DNA from: Leucobacter chromiireducens subsp. chromiireducens
GTDB lineage: Bacteria; Actinomycetota; Actinomycetes; Actinomycetales; Microbacteriaceae
NCBI RefSeq assembly: GCF_016758255.1
Contig: NZ_QYAD01000002.1
Location: 372,001-436,000 of the forward strand
Direction of reading: 5' to 3'
DNA length: 64,000 nucleotides
Shown here: one piece after another, positions 20,097 through 29,377 of the stretch
How the letters are laid out: each line of letters begins with the position of its first letter
Position numbering within the stretch: position 1 is the first letter of the stretch
Made by a program: the position numbers and the translations under genes
Notes under the pieces: model-generated
The model's database searches: none
What the model saw: only the letters and a program-made list of their open reading frames with translations
What the model was told of the DNA's origin: nothing

Positions 20097-20981
20097 ATGA
20101 CCGTGCGCGGGGAGAATGGCTCCCGGCGCCGTTTGCGCTACCGTGCAGACTCCGAGCTCGAGATTGAACTCTCGTGGTGCGGCATTACAGATGTCGGTCG
20201 CCGCAGGGAAACGAATCAGGATAGCTACGTGACGACGCCGCCGATCTTCGCGGTGGCGGACGGCATGGGGGGTCATTCTGCGGGCGAGGTCGCCTCCGCG
20301 GCCGTCGTGCGTCGGCTTGCCGAGCTCGGGGGCAACCAGACGGTGCTCGAGACCGACATCGACGCGATGCTCTCCGACGCGGTCGACGATATTGAGCTCG
20401 ACGCGGGGGAGACCGAGCTGGGTGCCGGCACGACGGTCACCGGCGTGTGCTTCGGCTCGGCCGAGGCCCCCACCTGGACCGTCTTCAACATCGGCGACTC
20501 GCGGGTGTACCAGTACTTCAAGGGCGCGCTCAGCCAGATCACGGTCGACCACTCGGTGGTGCAGCATCTGATCGACACCGGCGCGATCACCGAAGAGGAA
20601 GCCGAAACGCACCCGCACGCGAACGTGATCACGCGCGCCGTTGGATTCAACGAGGCGCCCATTCCGGACTACACCTCGCTCGCCCTGATCCCGGGCCAGC
20701 GGCTTCTCATCTGCTCCGATGGTCTCACGAAGGAACTCACGGACATCGGGATCCAGCACTTCCTGGCGACGCAGGCCACGGCTGAGGATGCGGCGCGCAT
20801 GCTCGTGCAGCAGGCCGTCGACAACGCGGGCCGCGACAACGTGACCGCGATCGTCATCGACGTGCACGCCGTCGGCGACGTGATCGACACGGGCAGCATG
20901 GAGTCGGCGGGTATCTCGCTCGATGAGCTGGGCGACCCCGAGGTGGACACGGAACCGGTTCCCGTCCCCACCTCGGAGTAG
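20097..20981 (+). CDS. PP2C-family Ser/Thr protein phosphatase
   Basis: A PPM-type metal-dependent phosphatase of 294 residues. All metal-binding blocks are present: DVGRRRETNQDSY, VADGMGGHSAGE, FNIGDSRVY, LLICSDGLTKEL and GRDNVTAIVI. It has no membrane segment, unlike the PstP protein of the pknA/pknB division locus, so it is a soluble paralogue. ATG 20097 has AGAGGT 7 nt upstream. The acidic C-terminal 40 residues are a low-complexity tail. No kinase gene is nearby, so its target is unknown. Confidence 0.9.
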   Translation: MTVRGENGSRRRLRYRADSELEIELSWCGITDVGRRRETNQDSYVTTPPIFAVADGMGGHSAGEVASAAVVRRLAELGGNQTVLETDIDAMLSDAVDDIELDAGETELGAGTTVTGVCFGSAEAPTWTVFNIGDSRVYQYFKGALSQITVDHSVVQHLIDTGAITEEEAETHPHANVITRAVGFNEAPIPDYTSLALIPGQRLLICSDGLTKELTDIGIQHFLATQATAEDAARMLVQQAVDNAGRDNVTAIVIDVHAVGDVIDTGSMESAGISLDELGDPEVDTEPVPVPTSE

Positions 20982-20991
20982 CGCGTTTGAG

Positions 20992-21795
20992 CTAGCCGCG
21001 ACGACGCAGCGCGAGGATGGCGGCCACGACCGCGGCGGCGCACCAGATCAGCACGACCGTGAGGTCGCGACCCGACGCTGTGAAATCGTTGCCGGCGAGA
21101 CCCGCGCGCATCAGATTGGCCATTGGCTCGATTGGCAGGATCGCGTGTACGGAGCGGAGCCACTCAGGAAGGTTTTCCGCCGGGAAGCTCACGGGGGAGA
21201 AGAGCAGCAGCAAGAACACCAGGAGCTGGGTGAGTAGCTGCGCCACTACGGGCGGGAGCAGCACCGCGAAGGCGTAGCCGATCGCCGCCGCAGTGAGTGA
21301 GATGAGGAGCGCCACGGGCACGATCCACGGCTGGATCGAGTAAGCGATGTCGTAGCGCAGCGCGCCAGCGAGCGCTCCCAGCACGAGCCCGGGCAGCGCA
21401 AGGAGCGTCCACACGGAGAGATCGGCGATGAGAAACGCTGCGCGTGGAACTGGGAGTGTGCGGAGCCAGTCGGCGCTTCCCTCGGTGCGCGACTGCGCCA
21501 TGAGCTGCGGCGTCATGACGAGGCCGACCGTGATGAGCGTGATGGTGGGCGCGCCCGTCGCGAGGAAGAGCGCGGCTTCGGGCTGCACATCGCCGATGAG
21601 GATGCCGTAACCCAGCACCGTCGACACGGCGAGCGCCGTCTGCACGACGACCATGAGCGGGAGGAACTCGGCTTGGCGTCGCAGCTGCCACACCAGCAGG
21701 AAACGGGTGCTCGCGAGTCCGCCGCCGCGCGCAGCCGGGGCCACGTGGGCGAGTGCGGGTGTGCTGCGGTCTGTAGTGGTGCTGATCGTGCTCAC
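20992..21795 (-). CDS. ABC-2 type transporter permease
   Basis: A 267-residue membrane protein with six predicted helices of the ABC-2 export type. QLMAQSRTEGSADWLRTLPV is the cytosolic coupling segment typical of drug/lipid export permeases. Its GTG start overlaps the stop of the ATPase gene by 4 nt, so the two form one unit. The substrate is not known; the divergent TetR repressor suggests an inducible efflux system. Confidence 0.88.
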   Translation of the reverse strand: MSTISTTTDRSTPALAHVAPAARGGGLASTRFLLVWQLRRQAEFLPLMVVVQTALAVSTVLGYGILIGDVQPEAALFLATGAPTITLITVGLVMTPQLMAQSRTEGSADWLRTLPVPRAAFLIADLSVWTLLALPGLVLGALAGALRYDIAYSIQPWIVPVALLISLTAAAIGYAFAVLLPPVVAQLLTQLLVFLLLLFSPVSFPAENLPEWLRSVHAILPIEPMANLMRAGLAGNDFTASGRDLTVVLIWCAAAVVAAILALRRRG

Positions 21796-22757
21796 GCTGC
21801 GGCCTCCGATTCTGCGCCAACAAGTTCGAGGTATGCGTCTTCGAGCGACGGGGGCGTGAGCGCGAAACGCTCGATCGTTCCGCGCGCCTGTGCCGACTGA
21901 GCCCAGTCGACGACTTCCGCGCTTCGAGACGTGGGCACCGCAACGGTGGTACGGCCGCTGTTCGAGCTGAGGGGATCGAGCCCCGCGGGAAGTGGCGGGA
22001 GGGCCGAACTGTCGAGTTCAAGGAGGAGCTGATCGCTCAGGTGCGCAGTGAGGTGCGCCGGCGTGCCCGCGGCGATGGTGCGGCCGCGATCGAGCACGAT
22101 GAGCTCGTCGACCGCGCGCTCCGCCTCACGCACATTGTGCGTCACCAAGAGCACCGCGGCCCCCTCGGCTGCTGTGGCGCGAATCGCGTCCCAGAGCAGC
22201 CGGCGGCGGGCCGGGTCAACATCGTTCGTTGGCTCATCGAGGATAACGAGTGCTCCCGGGCGCACAACGGTCATGCAGAAAGCGGTGAGCCGCGCGACGC
22301 CGCCGGAAACCTTCTGCGCCGGGGTGTCGGCCCACGCGCCGAGATCCAGCGCCTCGAGGAGATCGCTCGCTCGGGATCGCACCTCCCGCTTCCCGCCCCC
22401 GCGGATCCGGCCAACAAGTTCAATCGCCGCACGCGGGGTGAGCCCGGTGATCGGCACATTCGCCTGTGCCTGCACGGAGACGAGCTCGCGAGCGCGGGCG
22501 GGGTGTGCGATGGCATCGACCCCGGCGAGCGAGATCGTGCCCGAGTCTGGGCGGAGCAGGCCCACGATCTGGTTGACGAGCGTGGTTTTGCCGGCGCCGT
22601 TGTGGCCGAGCACTCCGAGCACGCGACCCGGCCGCGCAGTGAGCGTGATCCCGTCGTTTGCTGGAGCGCTGCGGCGGCGGTACCGCTTTACGAGATCGGT
22701 GACCTCGAGAACGGGCGGCGGTGCCGAGCCGTGGGACTGCGGGGGAGCGCTGGGCAT
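21792..22757 (-). CDS. ABC transporter ATP-binding protein (ABC-2 exporter)
   Basis: A 321-residue ATPase. Walker A is GHNGAGKTT, the signature is VSGGVARL (a variant of LSGGQ), and Walker B is VILDEPTNDVD followed by the switch histidine in LLVTHN. The last 80 residues are the accessory domain of the CcmA/DrrA-like branch, ending in SLEDAYLELVG. It is the first gene of the pair and faces the TetR gene across paired operators. Confidence 0.92.
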   Translation of the reverse strand: MPSAPPQSHGSAPPPVLEVTDLVKRYRRRSAPANDGITLTARPGRVLGVLGHNGAGKTTLVNQIVGLLRPDSGTISLAGVDAIAHPARARELVSVQAQANVPITGLTPRAAIELVGRIRGGGKREVRSRASDLLEALDLGAWADTPAQKVSGGVARLTAFCMTVVRPGALVILDEPTNDVDPARRRLLWDAIRATAAEGAAVLLVTHNVREAERAVDELIVLDRGRTIAAGTPAHLTAHLSDQLLLELDSSALPPLPAGLDPLSSNSGRTTVAVPTSRSAEVVDWAQSAQARGTIERFALTPPSLEDAYLELVGAESEAAA

Positions 22758-22792
22758 GGTGGATCCTCTCTCGACTGGGCGTGTGCCACAAA

Positions 22793-22827
22793 ATACCGAT
22801 TGGTATGAACATACCGACCAGTATGTT
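22793..22827. promoter_or_regulatory. paired TetR operators between the ABC exporter and its TetR
   Basis: Two palindromes lie 18 bp centre to centre: ATACCGATTGGTAT (22793-22806) and AACATACCGACCAGTATGTT (22808-22827, 7-bp arms). They share the core ATACCGAnnnGTAT. They sit in the 130-bp divergent gap, where a TetR dimer could repress both directions. The spacing of about two helical turns would put both dimers on the same face. Confidence 0.8.
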
Positions 22828-22887
22828 CCGATGCAATCGGGATTCCCATAAGTATTTTTCCGGCCTGCCCCGCGCTAGACTGCAGGC

Positions 22888-23667
22888 ATGGCAGCACGGC
22901 AGAGTGATCAGGGGCCCGCGGGCAACGGTGAGCAGAAGCTCCGGGACGCGGCGAAGGCGCTCGCCGATGCTGCGGGCCAATTGGGGCAGAGCCTGGGCGT
23001 CGCCGGTGCCTCTGCCGAGACCGGGGTCACGAAGGGATTGCTCGCAGCGGCGCAGGCGCTTGCCCAGGCCACGGCGTGGGTCGAGCAGCGCGCAAAGCCG
23101 CTGAGCACGCGCGAACAGCTGATGGAGCAAGCCGCACGACTCTTCGCGGAACGCGGCTTCTCTGGGGTGTCGCTCGAGGACATCGCCCAGGCCGCCGGGT
23201 TTACGAAGGGAGCGGTGTACAGCCACTTCGGGTCAAAGGAGCAGGTGTTTCTTGCGGCGGTGCGCAACACGATCGAGCGGATCGAAGCCGGACTCGCGGT
23301 GCTTGACGCGGGGGGCGACGCTGCCGGGCTGACCGAGGCGGCGGAAGGTGCGGCGCCGAGCGCGGTGGGTGGGGTCGGGGCTCCCCTCAGTTCCCAGCTC
23401 TCCCGTGCGGGGCTTTCAGCAGCTGCGACGCTCGGCGTTGAGGCCCTGCTCTTCGGTAAACGCGTGCCCGAGCATCGCGCCGAGGTGCGTGAGCTGAGCG
23501 CGGCGCTCATTGCTGTCCTCGCGCGTGCGGATGAGGGGCTGCGGGACGAGGGGCTGCGGGGTTCGGAGGAGCCCAGTGATGAGCGGGTCCTGGCGCGCGA
23601 CGAGGCACAGTACGCGGTACTCGCCTTGCGCGCGCTCCTCGCGGGAATCGCCGAGCCTACGGCCTAG
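22888..23667 (+). CDS. TetR-family repressor with long N-terminal extension
   Basis: A 259-residue regulator. The helix-turn-helix is at about residues 90-120 (GVSLEDIAQAAGFTKGAVYSH), whereas TetR proteins normally have it within the first 50. The 70 residues in front are Ala-rich and probably helical (KLRDAAKALADAAGQLGQSL). ATG 22888 is the first plausible start and I see no better internal one with a ribosome site. It is divergent from the ABC-2 exporter, with two matching operators, and is probably its repressor. Confidence 0.88.
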   Translation: MAARQSDQGPAGNGEQKLRDAAKALADAAGQLGQSLGVAGASAETGVTKGLLAAAQALAQATAWVEQRAKPLSTREQLMEQAARLFAERGFSGVSLEDIAQAAGFTKGAVYSHFGSKEQVFLAAVRNTIERIEAGLAVLDAGGDAAGLTEAAEGAAPSAVGGVGAPLSSQLSRAGLSAAATLGVEALLFGKRVPEHRAEVRELSAALIAVLARADEGLRDEGLRGSEEPSDERVLARDEAQYAVLALRALLAGIAEPTA

Positions 23668-23717
23668 ACGCTCTTCCACCGCCCGCGCTCACCTGCGGTC
23701 GGGGCCCGGGGAAACGG

Positions 23718-23755
23718 CTGAGCGCCCGGACTCCGAGGGGAATCCGGGCGCTCAG
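23718..23755. terminator. bidirectional terminator between tetR and gabT
   Basis: CTGAGCGCCCGGA (23718-23730) and its exact complement (23743-23755) enclose 12 bases between two convergent genes. It can stop transcription from both sides. Confidence 0.8.
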
Positions 23756-23772
23756 TTCGTGTTCGCGTGTGG

Positions 23773-25158
23773 CTATGCGCCGGCGGCGGTGAACGCGGCG
23801 TCGAGCACGCTCACCACGTCTTCCAGCAGCTCGTCCGTCATCTTGAGCGACGGGAGGAAGCGGATCGCCTGGTTGTGGACGCCCGAGCTGAGCAACAGCA
23901 CGCCCTGCTGCGCGGCGAAGTCGATGACCTGTGCCACGAGCTCGGGGTTCGGCGTGAGAGTGCCGGGCTGGACGACCTCGATCGCGAGCATCGCGCCCTT
24001 GCCGCGAACCTCAGCGATTGCGGGGTGCGCGGCCTTCAGACGCTCGAGCCCTGCACCGAAGACGCGCTCAATGCGCTTGGCCTCGGCGAGGAGATCCTGC
24101 GACTCGATCTGCTCGAACACCGCAACCGCCGCGGCGCACGAGACCGGGTTGCCGCCGAAGGTGCCGCCGAGCCCACCGGGCTGCGACTTGTCCATGATCT
24201 CGGCGCGGCCGGTGATGCCAGCGAGCGGGAGGCCGCCGGCGATGCCCTTTGCGGAAAGCACGATGTCGGGCTGCACGCCGAACTGCTCGATCGAGAAGAC
24301 CGTGCCGGTGCGGGCCATGCCGGCCTGCACCTCGTCGGCGATGAAGACGATGCCGTTCTCGCGGCACCACTCGGCGAGCGCGGGGAGGAAGCCCTCCGCG
24401 GGGACAATGAAGCCGCCCTCGCCCTGGATCGGCTCAACCACGAGGCAGGCGAGGTCCTCAGCGCCAGCGGACTTCTCGAGGTAGGCGATGGTGCGCGCGG
24501 CAGCCTCTGCGCCGGTCAGGCCATCCTGCAGCGGGTACGAGTTCGGCGCCTTGTAGATATCGCCGGCGCGGGGGCCGTAGCCCAGCGCGTACGGTGCGCC
24601 CTTGTGGTTCATGCTCGAGGTGAGCATGGTGCGGCCGTGGTACGCGTGCTCAAGCACGGCGACGCCGGGGCGCCCGGTGAACTTCCGCGCAATCTTGACG
24701 CCGTTCTCCACCGCCTCGGCTCCCGAGTTCATGAGCAGCGTCTTATAGGGCGCGGCCTCCGTCGAGCCGGGCACGTTCTTGGCAAGGTGCTCGGCGACCG
24801 CGACGTACGGCTCGTAGGGGGTCATCGTGAACAGCGTGTGCGTGACCTTCTGTAGCTGAGCGGTTGCCGCCGCAACCACCGCGTCGTCGGTGTGGCCGAT
24901 CGTGGTGACGCCGATGCCGCCGCACACATCGATGATGTGGTTGCCGTCGACATCGACCAGGATCGAGTCGTGCGCGCGCTCGATGTAGACCGGGAGCACA
25001 CTGTGCACCCCGGGCGGCACAACGGCCTGTCGACGAGCGTGGATTGCCTGGGACCTCGGCCCCGGAATCGCTGTGACGACGCGGCGCGCTTGGGGGACGG
25101 TGGTCTCCGGCTGCGACGCCTCAGAACTGACAGGTGCTTCGATGGTGCCTTCGGTCAT
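23773..25158 (-). CDS. gabT: 4-aminobutyrate aminotransferase
   Basis: A PLP-dependent class III aminotransferase of 461 residues that moves the amino group of GABA to 2-oxoglutarate. Family motifs are clear: PVYIERAHDSILVDVDGN, TLFTMTPYEPYV, LLMNSGAEAVENGVKIAR, VVEPIQGEGGFIVP, FIADEVQAGMARTG and the PLP lysine K304 in LSAKGIAGGLPLAG. No succinate-semialdehyde dehydrogenase is adjacent, so pathway assignment rests on the enzyme alone. It is divergent from the OsmC gene with only 55 nt between them. Confidence 0.92.
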   Translation of the reverse strand: MTEGTIEAPVSSEASQPETTVPQARRVVTAIPGPRSQAIHARRQAVVPPGVHSVLPVYIERAHDSILVDVDGNHIIDVCGGIGVTTIGHTDDAVVAAATAQLQKVTHTLFTMTPYEPYVAVAEHLAKNVPGSTEAAPYKTLLMNSGAEAVENGVKIARKFTGRPGVAVLEHAYHGRTMLTSSMNHKGAPYALGYGPRAGDIYKAPNSYPLQDGLTGAEAAARTIAYLEKSAGAEDLACLVVEPIQGEGGFIVPAEGFLPALAEWCRENGIVFIADEVQAGMARTGTVFSIEQFGVQPDIVLSAKGIAGGLPLAGITGRAEIMDKSQPGGLGGTFGGNPVSCAAAVAVFEQIESQDLLAEAKRIERVFGAGLERLKAAHPAIAEVRGKGAMLAIEVVQPGTLTPNPELVAQVIDFAAQQGVLLLSSGVHNQAIRFLPSLKMTDELLEDVVSVLDAAFTAAGA

Positions 25159-25213
25159 GCACTCGATACTACTCCGGGGGCGAGAACATGGGGGAGCGCG
25201 CTACGCTGACCCC

Positions 25214-25705
25214 ATGAAGGATGTGCACGAGTACCAAGTCGGTGTCGAGTGGGTGGGAAATCGCGGATCCGGCACGAGCGGGTATCGCGACTACGGCCGC
25301 GAGCTGCTCATTCACGCCGCAGGGAAGGCCGCGCTCGAGGGCTCGGCGGATCCGACCTTCCGCGGCAACGCTGAGCGGTGGAATCCCGAGGAGCTGCTGG
25401 TCGCGGCCCTCGCGCAGTGCCATATGCTCTCCTACCTCCACATGGCGGTGCGTGCCGGTGTGGTGGTCACCGCGTACGAGGACGCGGCGTCCGGCACGAT
25501 GCGCCAGGACGGGATCGGCGGTGCCTTTGAGGAGGTCGTGCTGCGCCCGCGCGTCACCGTGACCGACGCGGAAATGGTCAAGCCCGCCCGCGCGGCACAC
25601 GCGGAGGCTCGGGCGGCCTGCTTTATTGCGAACTCGGTGAACTTCCCCGTGCGCCACGAGCCAGAGATTGTAGTCGCTGGCGCCGCTGCGAGCACCGCGC
25701 TGTAA
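25214..25705 (+). CDS. OsmC-family peroxiredoxin-like protein
   Basis: A 163-residue protein of the OsmC/Ohr fold, whose members reduce organic hydroperoxides with two reactive cysteines. C69 (LAQCHMLSYL) and C136 (ARAACFIANS) are in the expected places. The PEELLVAALAQCH motif is typical. The frame is open from 25073, but ATG 25214 marks the start of the conserved sequence. It lies 41 nt before metG on the same strand. Confidence 0.88.
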   Translation: MKDVHEYQVGVEWVGNRGSGTSGYRDYGRELLIHAAGKAALEGSADPTFRGNAERWNPEELLVAALAQCHMLSYLHMAVRAGVVVTAYEDAASGTMRQDGIGGAFEEVVLRPRVTVTDAEMVKPARAAHAEARAACFIANSVNFPVRHEPEIVVAGAAASTAL

Positions 25706-25746
25706 CACGGGGCACAAGTGCCCGCCGAGCGAATAGACTGGTGGGT

Positions 25747-27357
25747 ATGCCCAAGACCCCGTCGTTCTCCGTCTCCACCCCGATCTTCTACGTCAACGAT
25801 GCGCCGCACATCGGACACGCGTACACCGAGGTGGCCGCCGACGTGCTCGCGCGCTGGCACCGCCAGGCGGGTGACGACACGTTCTTCCTCACCGGCACGG
25901 ACGAGCACGGTCAGAAAATTCTGCGCACCGCGACCGCGAACGGTGTCGCACCGAAGGAGTGGGCTGATCGCCTCGTCGAGACCGCGTGGAAGCCGCTGCT
26001 CGACACGATCAACATCTCGAACGATGACTTCATCCGCACCACCGACGCGCGGCACGAGGCGGGCGTCGCCACCTTCCTCCAGAAGCTCTACGACGATGGG
26101 CACGTGTACGCGGGCGAGTTCGAAGCGCTCTACTGCGTAGGCTGCGAAGAGTTCAAGCCGAAGAGCGAGATTGTCGACGGCGAGGGCGCCTTCGAAGGGC
26201 AGAAGGTGTGCGCCATCCACTCGAAGCCGCTCGAGCTGCTCCAGGAGAAGAACTACTTCTTTAAGATGAGCGCGTTCCAGGACCGACTCCTCGCGCTCTA
26301 CGAAGAGCGCCCCGATTTTGTGCAGCCGGCGAGCGCGCGCAATGAGGTCATTGCGTTTGTGCAGCAGGGGCTCGAGGATCTCTCGATTTCGCGCACCTCG
26401 TTCGACTGGGGCATTCCGATTCCCTGGGACTCCTCGCACGTGACCTACGTGTGGTTTGACGCGCTGCTGAACTACATCACGGCGCGCGGGTACGGCACGA
26501 ACCCCGAAAACCCAACCGCGGATCTGCAGCACTGGCCCGCCGTGCAGATCGTGGGTAAGGACATCCTCCGGTTCCACGCAGTGATCTGGCCCGCCATGCT
26601 CATGGCGGCAGGGCTCGAGGTGCCCTCGAACGTGTTTGCGCACGGCTGGCTGCTCGTGGGCGGCGAGAAGATGTCGAAGTCGAAGCTCACCGGCATCGCG
26701 CCGAATGAGATCACCGACACTTTCGGGGCCGACGCGTTCCGCTACTACTTCATGCGTGCGGTGTCGTTCGGTCACGACGGTTCGTTCAGCTGGGAGGACC
26801 TCGCTGCGCGCTACCAGGCCGAGCTCGCCAACGGGTTCGGCAACCTCGCGAGCCGCGTGCTTGCAATGAACGCGAAGTACTTCGAGGCGCGTGTGCCCGA
26901 GGCTGGCGCGGAGACTCCCGCCGATGCCGCGATCCGTGAGCTTGCTGCGAGCGTGGCGCGCCGCGCAGACGAGAAGATCGAGGCGTTCGCGATCCACGAG
27001 GCCATCGCTGCCATCTGGGAGCTGGTTGACGCGCTGAACGGATACATCACGGAGCAGGAGCCCTGGGCGCTCGCGAAGGATCCGGCTCAGCGCGATCGCC
27101 TGAGCACCGTGCTCTACACGACGAGCGAGGGGCTCCGCGTGCTCGCTGAGCTTCTCGCGCCGGTCGTTCCCGAAGCCACTGCGAAGCTGTGGACCGCGCT
27201 CGGTGCAGAGGAAGCGCTCGGCGCCCTCGCTGCGCAGCCAATCCGCGAGGCTGGCGCGTGGGGTCGCCTGCCCGCCGGGACGCAGCAGCACTCGCTCGCG
27301 GTCCTGTTCCCGCGCATCGAGACCGAGACTCCTGCCACGGGTGGTGCCGCGAAGTGA
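25747..27357 (+). CDS. metG: methionyl-tRNA synthetase
   Basis: MetRS charges tRNA-Met. The product is 536 residues, the shorter form without the C-terminal tRNA-binding extension. The class I HIGH motif is at residues 21-24 and KMSKS at 308-312. The connective insert contains YCVGCEEF and VCAIHSKPLE, as in mycobacterial MetRS. I start at ATG 25747 instead of the GTG two codons upstream. Its stop overlaps the tatD GTG by 4 nt. Confidence 0.97.
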   Translation: MPKTPSFSVSTPIFYVNDAPHIGHAYTEVAADVLARWHRQAGDDTFFLTGTDEHGQKILRTATANGVAPKEWADRLVETAWKPLLDTINISNDDFIRTTDARHEAGVATFLQKLYDDGHVYAGEFEALYCVGCEEFKPKSEIVDGEGAFEGQKVCAIHSKPLELLQEKNYFFKMSAFQDRLLALYEERPDFVQPASARNEVIAFVQQGLEDLSISRTSFDWGIPIPWDSSHVTYVWFDALLNYITARGYGTNPENPTADLQHWPAVQIVGKDILRFHAVIWPAMLMAAGLEVPSNVFAHGWLLVGGEKMSKSKLTGIAPNEITDTFGADAFRYYFMRAVSFGHDGSFSWEDLAARYQAELANGFGNLASRVLAMNAKYFEARVPEAGAETPADAAIRELAASVARRADEKIEAFAIHEAIAAIWELVDALNGYITEQEPWALAKDPAQRDRLSTVLYTTSEGLRVLAELLAPVVPEATAKLWTALGAEEALGALAAQPIREAGAWGRLPAGTQQHSLAVLFPRIETETPATGGAAK

Positions 27358-28259
27358 GCGCTGAAACTCCCGCACCCGGCCTGCGCAAGCGGGTCGGGGC
27401 TCCGGGGCGCGATCTGACACGCCCGGAAGCGCCCGAGCCGCTTCCGGTTCCGCTCTACGACAACCACACACACCTCGAGTTCGAGGATGGGATCGACCAG
27501 CTCGAGCCGCTCGACTCGCTCGACCGGGCCGCCGCGGTGGGCGTGCGCGGTGTCGTGCAGGTGGGAACTGACCTCGAAACGAGTCGCTGGAGCGCGCAGC
27601 TCGCAGCGAGTGACCCGCGCGTGCTCGCCGCGGTCGCGCTGCACCCCAACGAAGCGCCGAAGCTCTTCGCGCGTGGGGAGCTGAGCGCACACCTCTCGGA
27701 GATCTCGCGGCTCGCGGCGGAACCACGTGTTCGCGCGGTCGGGGAGACCGGACTCGACTTCTTCCGCACGGGCGAGGACGGGCGCGAGGCCCAGATCGAG
27801 GCGTTTGAGACCCACATTGAGATCGCGAAGGCGAACGGGATCGCGATGCAGATCCACGATCGAGACGCGCACGATGAGGTCGTTGCGACGCTCACTCGCG
27901 TCGGCGCACCAGAGCGCACCGTGTTCCACTGCTTCTCGGGCGATGCGCGCCTCGCCCGTATCTGCAACGAGCATGGGTGGTACATGTCGTTCGCGGGCAC
28001 CACCACGTTTAAGAACGCCCCCGCTCTGCGAGAGGCGCTTGCGGTCGCCCGGCCCGAGCTCATCCTCGCGGAGACTGATGCCCCGTTCCTCACCCCCGAG
28101 CCGCACCGGGGCCGCCCGAACGCGCCGTATCTCTTGCCGGTGACCGTGCGACGTATGGCGGAGACCCTGGAGATGCCGCTCGCCGAGCTCTGCACGCAGA
28201 TTGCGGCGAACACCGAGCGCGTGTACGGTTCCTGGGATCCTGCGGAGGACGCCGCGTGA
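27354..28259 (+). CDS. tatD: TatD-family metal-dependent deoxyribonuclease
   Basis: TatD proteins are metal-dependent 3'-5' nucleases of the amidohydrolase fold. The 301-residue product has the metal-binding HxH (H38, H40 in YDNHTHLE), GETGLDFFR, the HCFSGD segment and ETDAPFLTPEP. It starts with a GTG overlapping the metG stop and ends overlapping the ksgA GTG. The metG-tatD-ksgA-ispE order is conserved in actinobacteria. Confidence 0.94.
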   Translation: MSAETPAPGLRKRVGAPGRDLTRPEAPEPLPVPLYDNHTHLEFEDGIDQLEPLDSLDRAAAVGVRGVVQVGTDLETSRWSAQLAASDPRVLAAVALHPNEAPKLFARGELSAHLSEISRLAAEPRVRAVGETGLDFFRTGEDGREAQIEAFETHIEIAKANGIAMQIHDRDAHDEVVATLTRVGAPERTVFHCFSGDARLARICNEHGWYMSFAGTTTFKNAPALREALAVARPELILAETDAPFLTPEPHRGRPNAPYLLPVTVRRMAETLEMPLAELCTQIAANTERVYGSWDPAEDAA

Positions 28260-29131
28260 GCGCGGCCGAAACCCCCGCGCTCCTCGGCCCCGCCGAGGTG
28301 CGCGAGCTCGCCGAGCGGCTGGGCGTCTCGCCCACGAAGAAGCTCGGGCAGAACTTTGTGATCGACCCGAACACCGTGCGCAAGATCGTGCGCCTCGCCG
28401 GGGTTGAGGCGGGCGACCGTGTCATCGAGGTGGGCCCCGGGCTGGGCTCGCTCACGCTCGGTGTTACGGAGGCCGGCGCTGATGTGACCGCGGTGGAGAT
28501 CGACCATCGCCTGGCGGCTGAGCTCCCCGCGACAATTCGCACGATGCAGCCCGAAGCTGCCGAACGCTTCCGTGTGGTGCGCAGCGACGCACTCGAGGTG
28601 ACCGCGGAGATGCTCGCCGAGCTTCCCGCTGCCCCCGAGCTCCTGGTCGCGAACTTGCCGTACAACGTGTCGGTGCCGATCCTGATGCACTTCCTTGAGC
28701 TCATCCCCGAGTTGCGCGGTGGGCTCGTGATGGTGCAGGCGGAGGTGGGCTACCGGATCGCCGCGCAGCCGGGCAGCAAGGAGTACGGTGCGCCGAGCGC
28801 GAAGGCCGCCTGGTACGGTCCGTGGCGGATCGCCGGAACGGTGAGTCGGCGCATCTTTTGGCCGGTTCCCGGAGTCGACTCGGTTCTCGTGGGATACGAG
28901 CGCCGCGCAGAGCCCCGCGGCACGATCGAGGAGCGGGATCGCACCTTTGCGCTCGTGAACGCGGCGTTCGCGCAGCGGCGCAAGATGCTGCGTCAGTCGC
29001 TTCAGGCGGTGCTGGGGCCGTTCGAGGGCGCGGTCGCCACGATTGAGGCGGCGGGCATCGATCCGACGCTGCGCGCGGAGCAGCTCAGCATCGACGACTA
29101 CCTCGCGATCGCCCGCGCGCAGGCCCGCTAG
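28256..29131 (+). CDS. ksgA: 16S rRNA dimethyladenosine methyltransferase
   Basis: KsgA (RsmA) dimethylates two adjacent adenines near the 3' end of 16S rRNA. The 291-residue product begins with KKLGQNFVID, then the SAM motif VIEVGPGLGSLTLG and the catalytic NLPYNVSVPIL. The C-terminal helical domain contains AFAQRRKMLRQSL. Its GTG start overlaps tatD by 4 nt. A structured 258-nt gap follows before ispE. Confidence 0.96.
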   Translation: MSAAETPALLGPAEVRELAERLGVSPTKKLGQNFVIDPNTVRKIVRLAGVEAGDRVIEVGPGLGSLTLGVTEAGADVTAVEIDHRLAAELPATIRTMQPEAAERFRVVRSDALEVTAEMLAELPAAPELLVANLPYNVSVPILMHFLELIPELRGGLVMVQAEVGYRIAAQPGSKEYGAPSAKAAWYGPWRIAGTVSRRIFWPVPGVDSVLVGYERRAEPRGTIEERDRTFALVNAAFAQRRKMLRQSLQAVLGPFEGAVATIEAAGIDPTLRAEQLSIDDYLAIARAQAR

Positions 29132-29160
29132 CCCGAGCTCACCCGCACGCCCCGCCCGCG

Positions 29161-29220
29161 GGAGAAATCCGCGTTCTCGGTCGAATCCGTTCGAATACGT
29201 CCGAGAGTTCAGATTTCTCC
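29161..29220 (+). other. 60-nt nested hairpin after ksgA
   Basis: Three nested stems fit one structure: GGAGAAATC/GATTTCTCC (29161-29169 with 29212-29220), TTCTCGG/CCGAGAG (29174-29180 with 29201-29207, one G-T pair) and TCGAA/TTCGA (29181-29185 with 29190-29194) closed by a TCCG loop. It starts 30 nt after the ksgA stop. It may be the terminator of the metG-tatD-ksgA operon or a structured intergenic RNA. A second small hairpin (GTCACC/GGTGAC) lies at 29263-29278. The rest of the 258-nt gap shows no gene. Confidence 0.5.
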
Positions 29221-29377
29221 TGCGCAGTGGGGCGCGGGGAGGTGAGTGTCTGCAGGGGCGCCGTCACCATGCGGTGACAGGAAACCCCTCACTCTTGCGT
29301 GCAGGGTTCGCGCGCGTGGCGAGACCACCGAAAGTCGCCGTGTGACCGGGTGGGAAAGCACCGGTGTCCGGGTGCGC

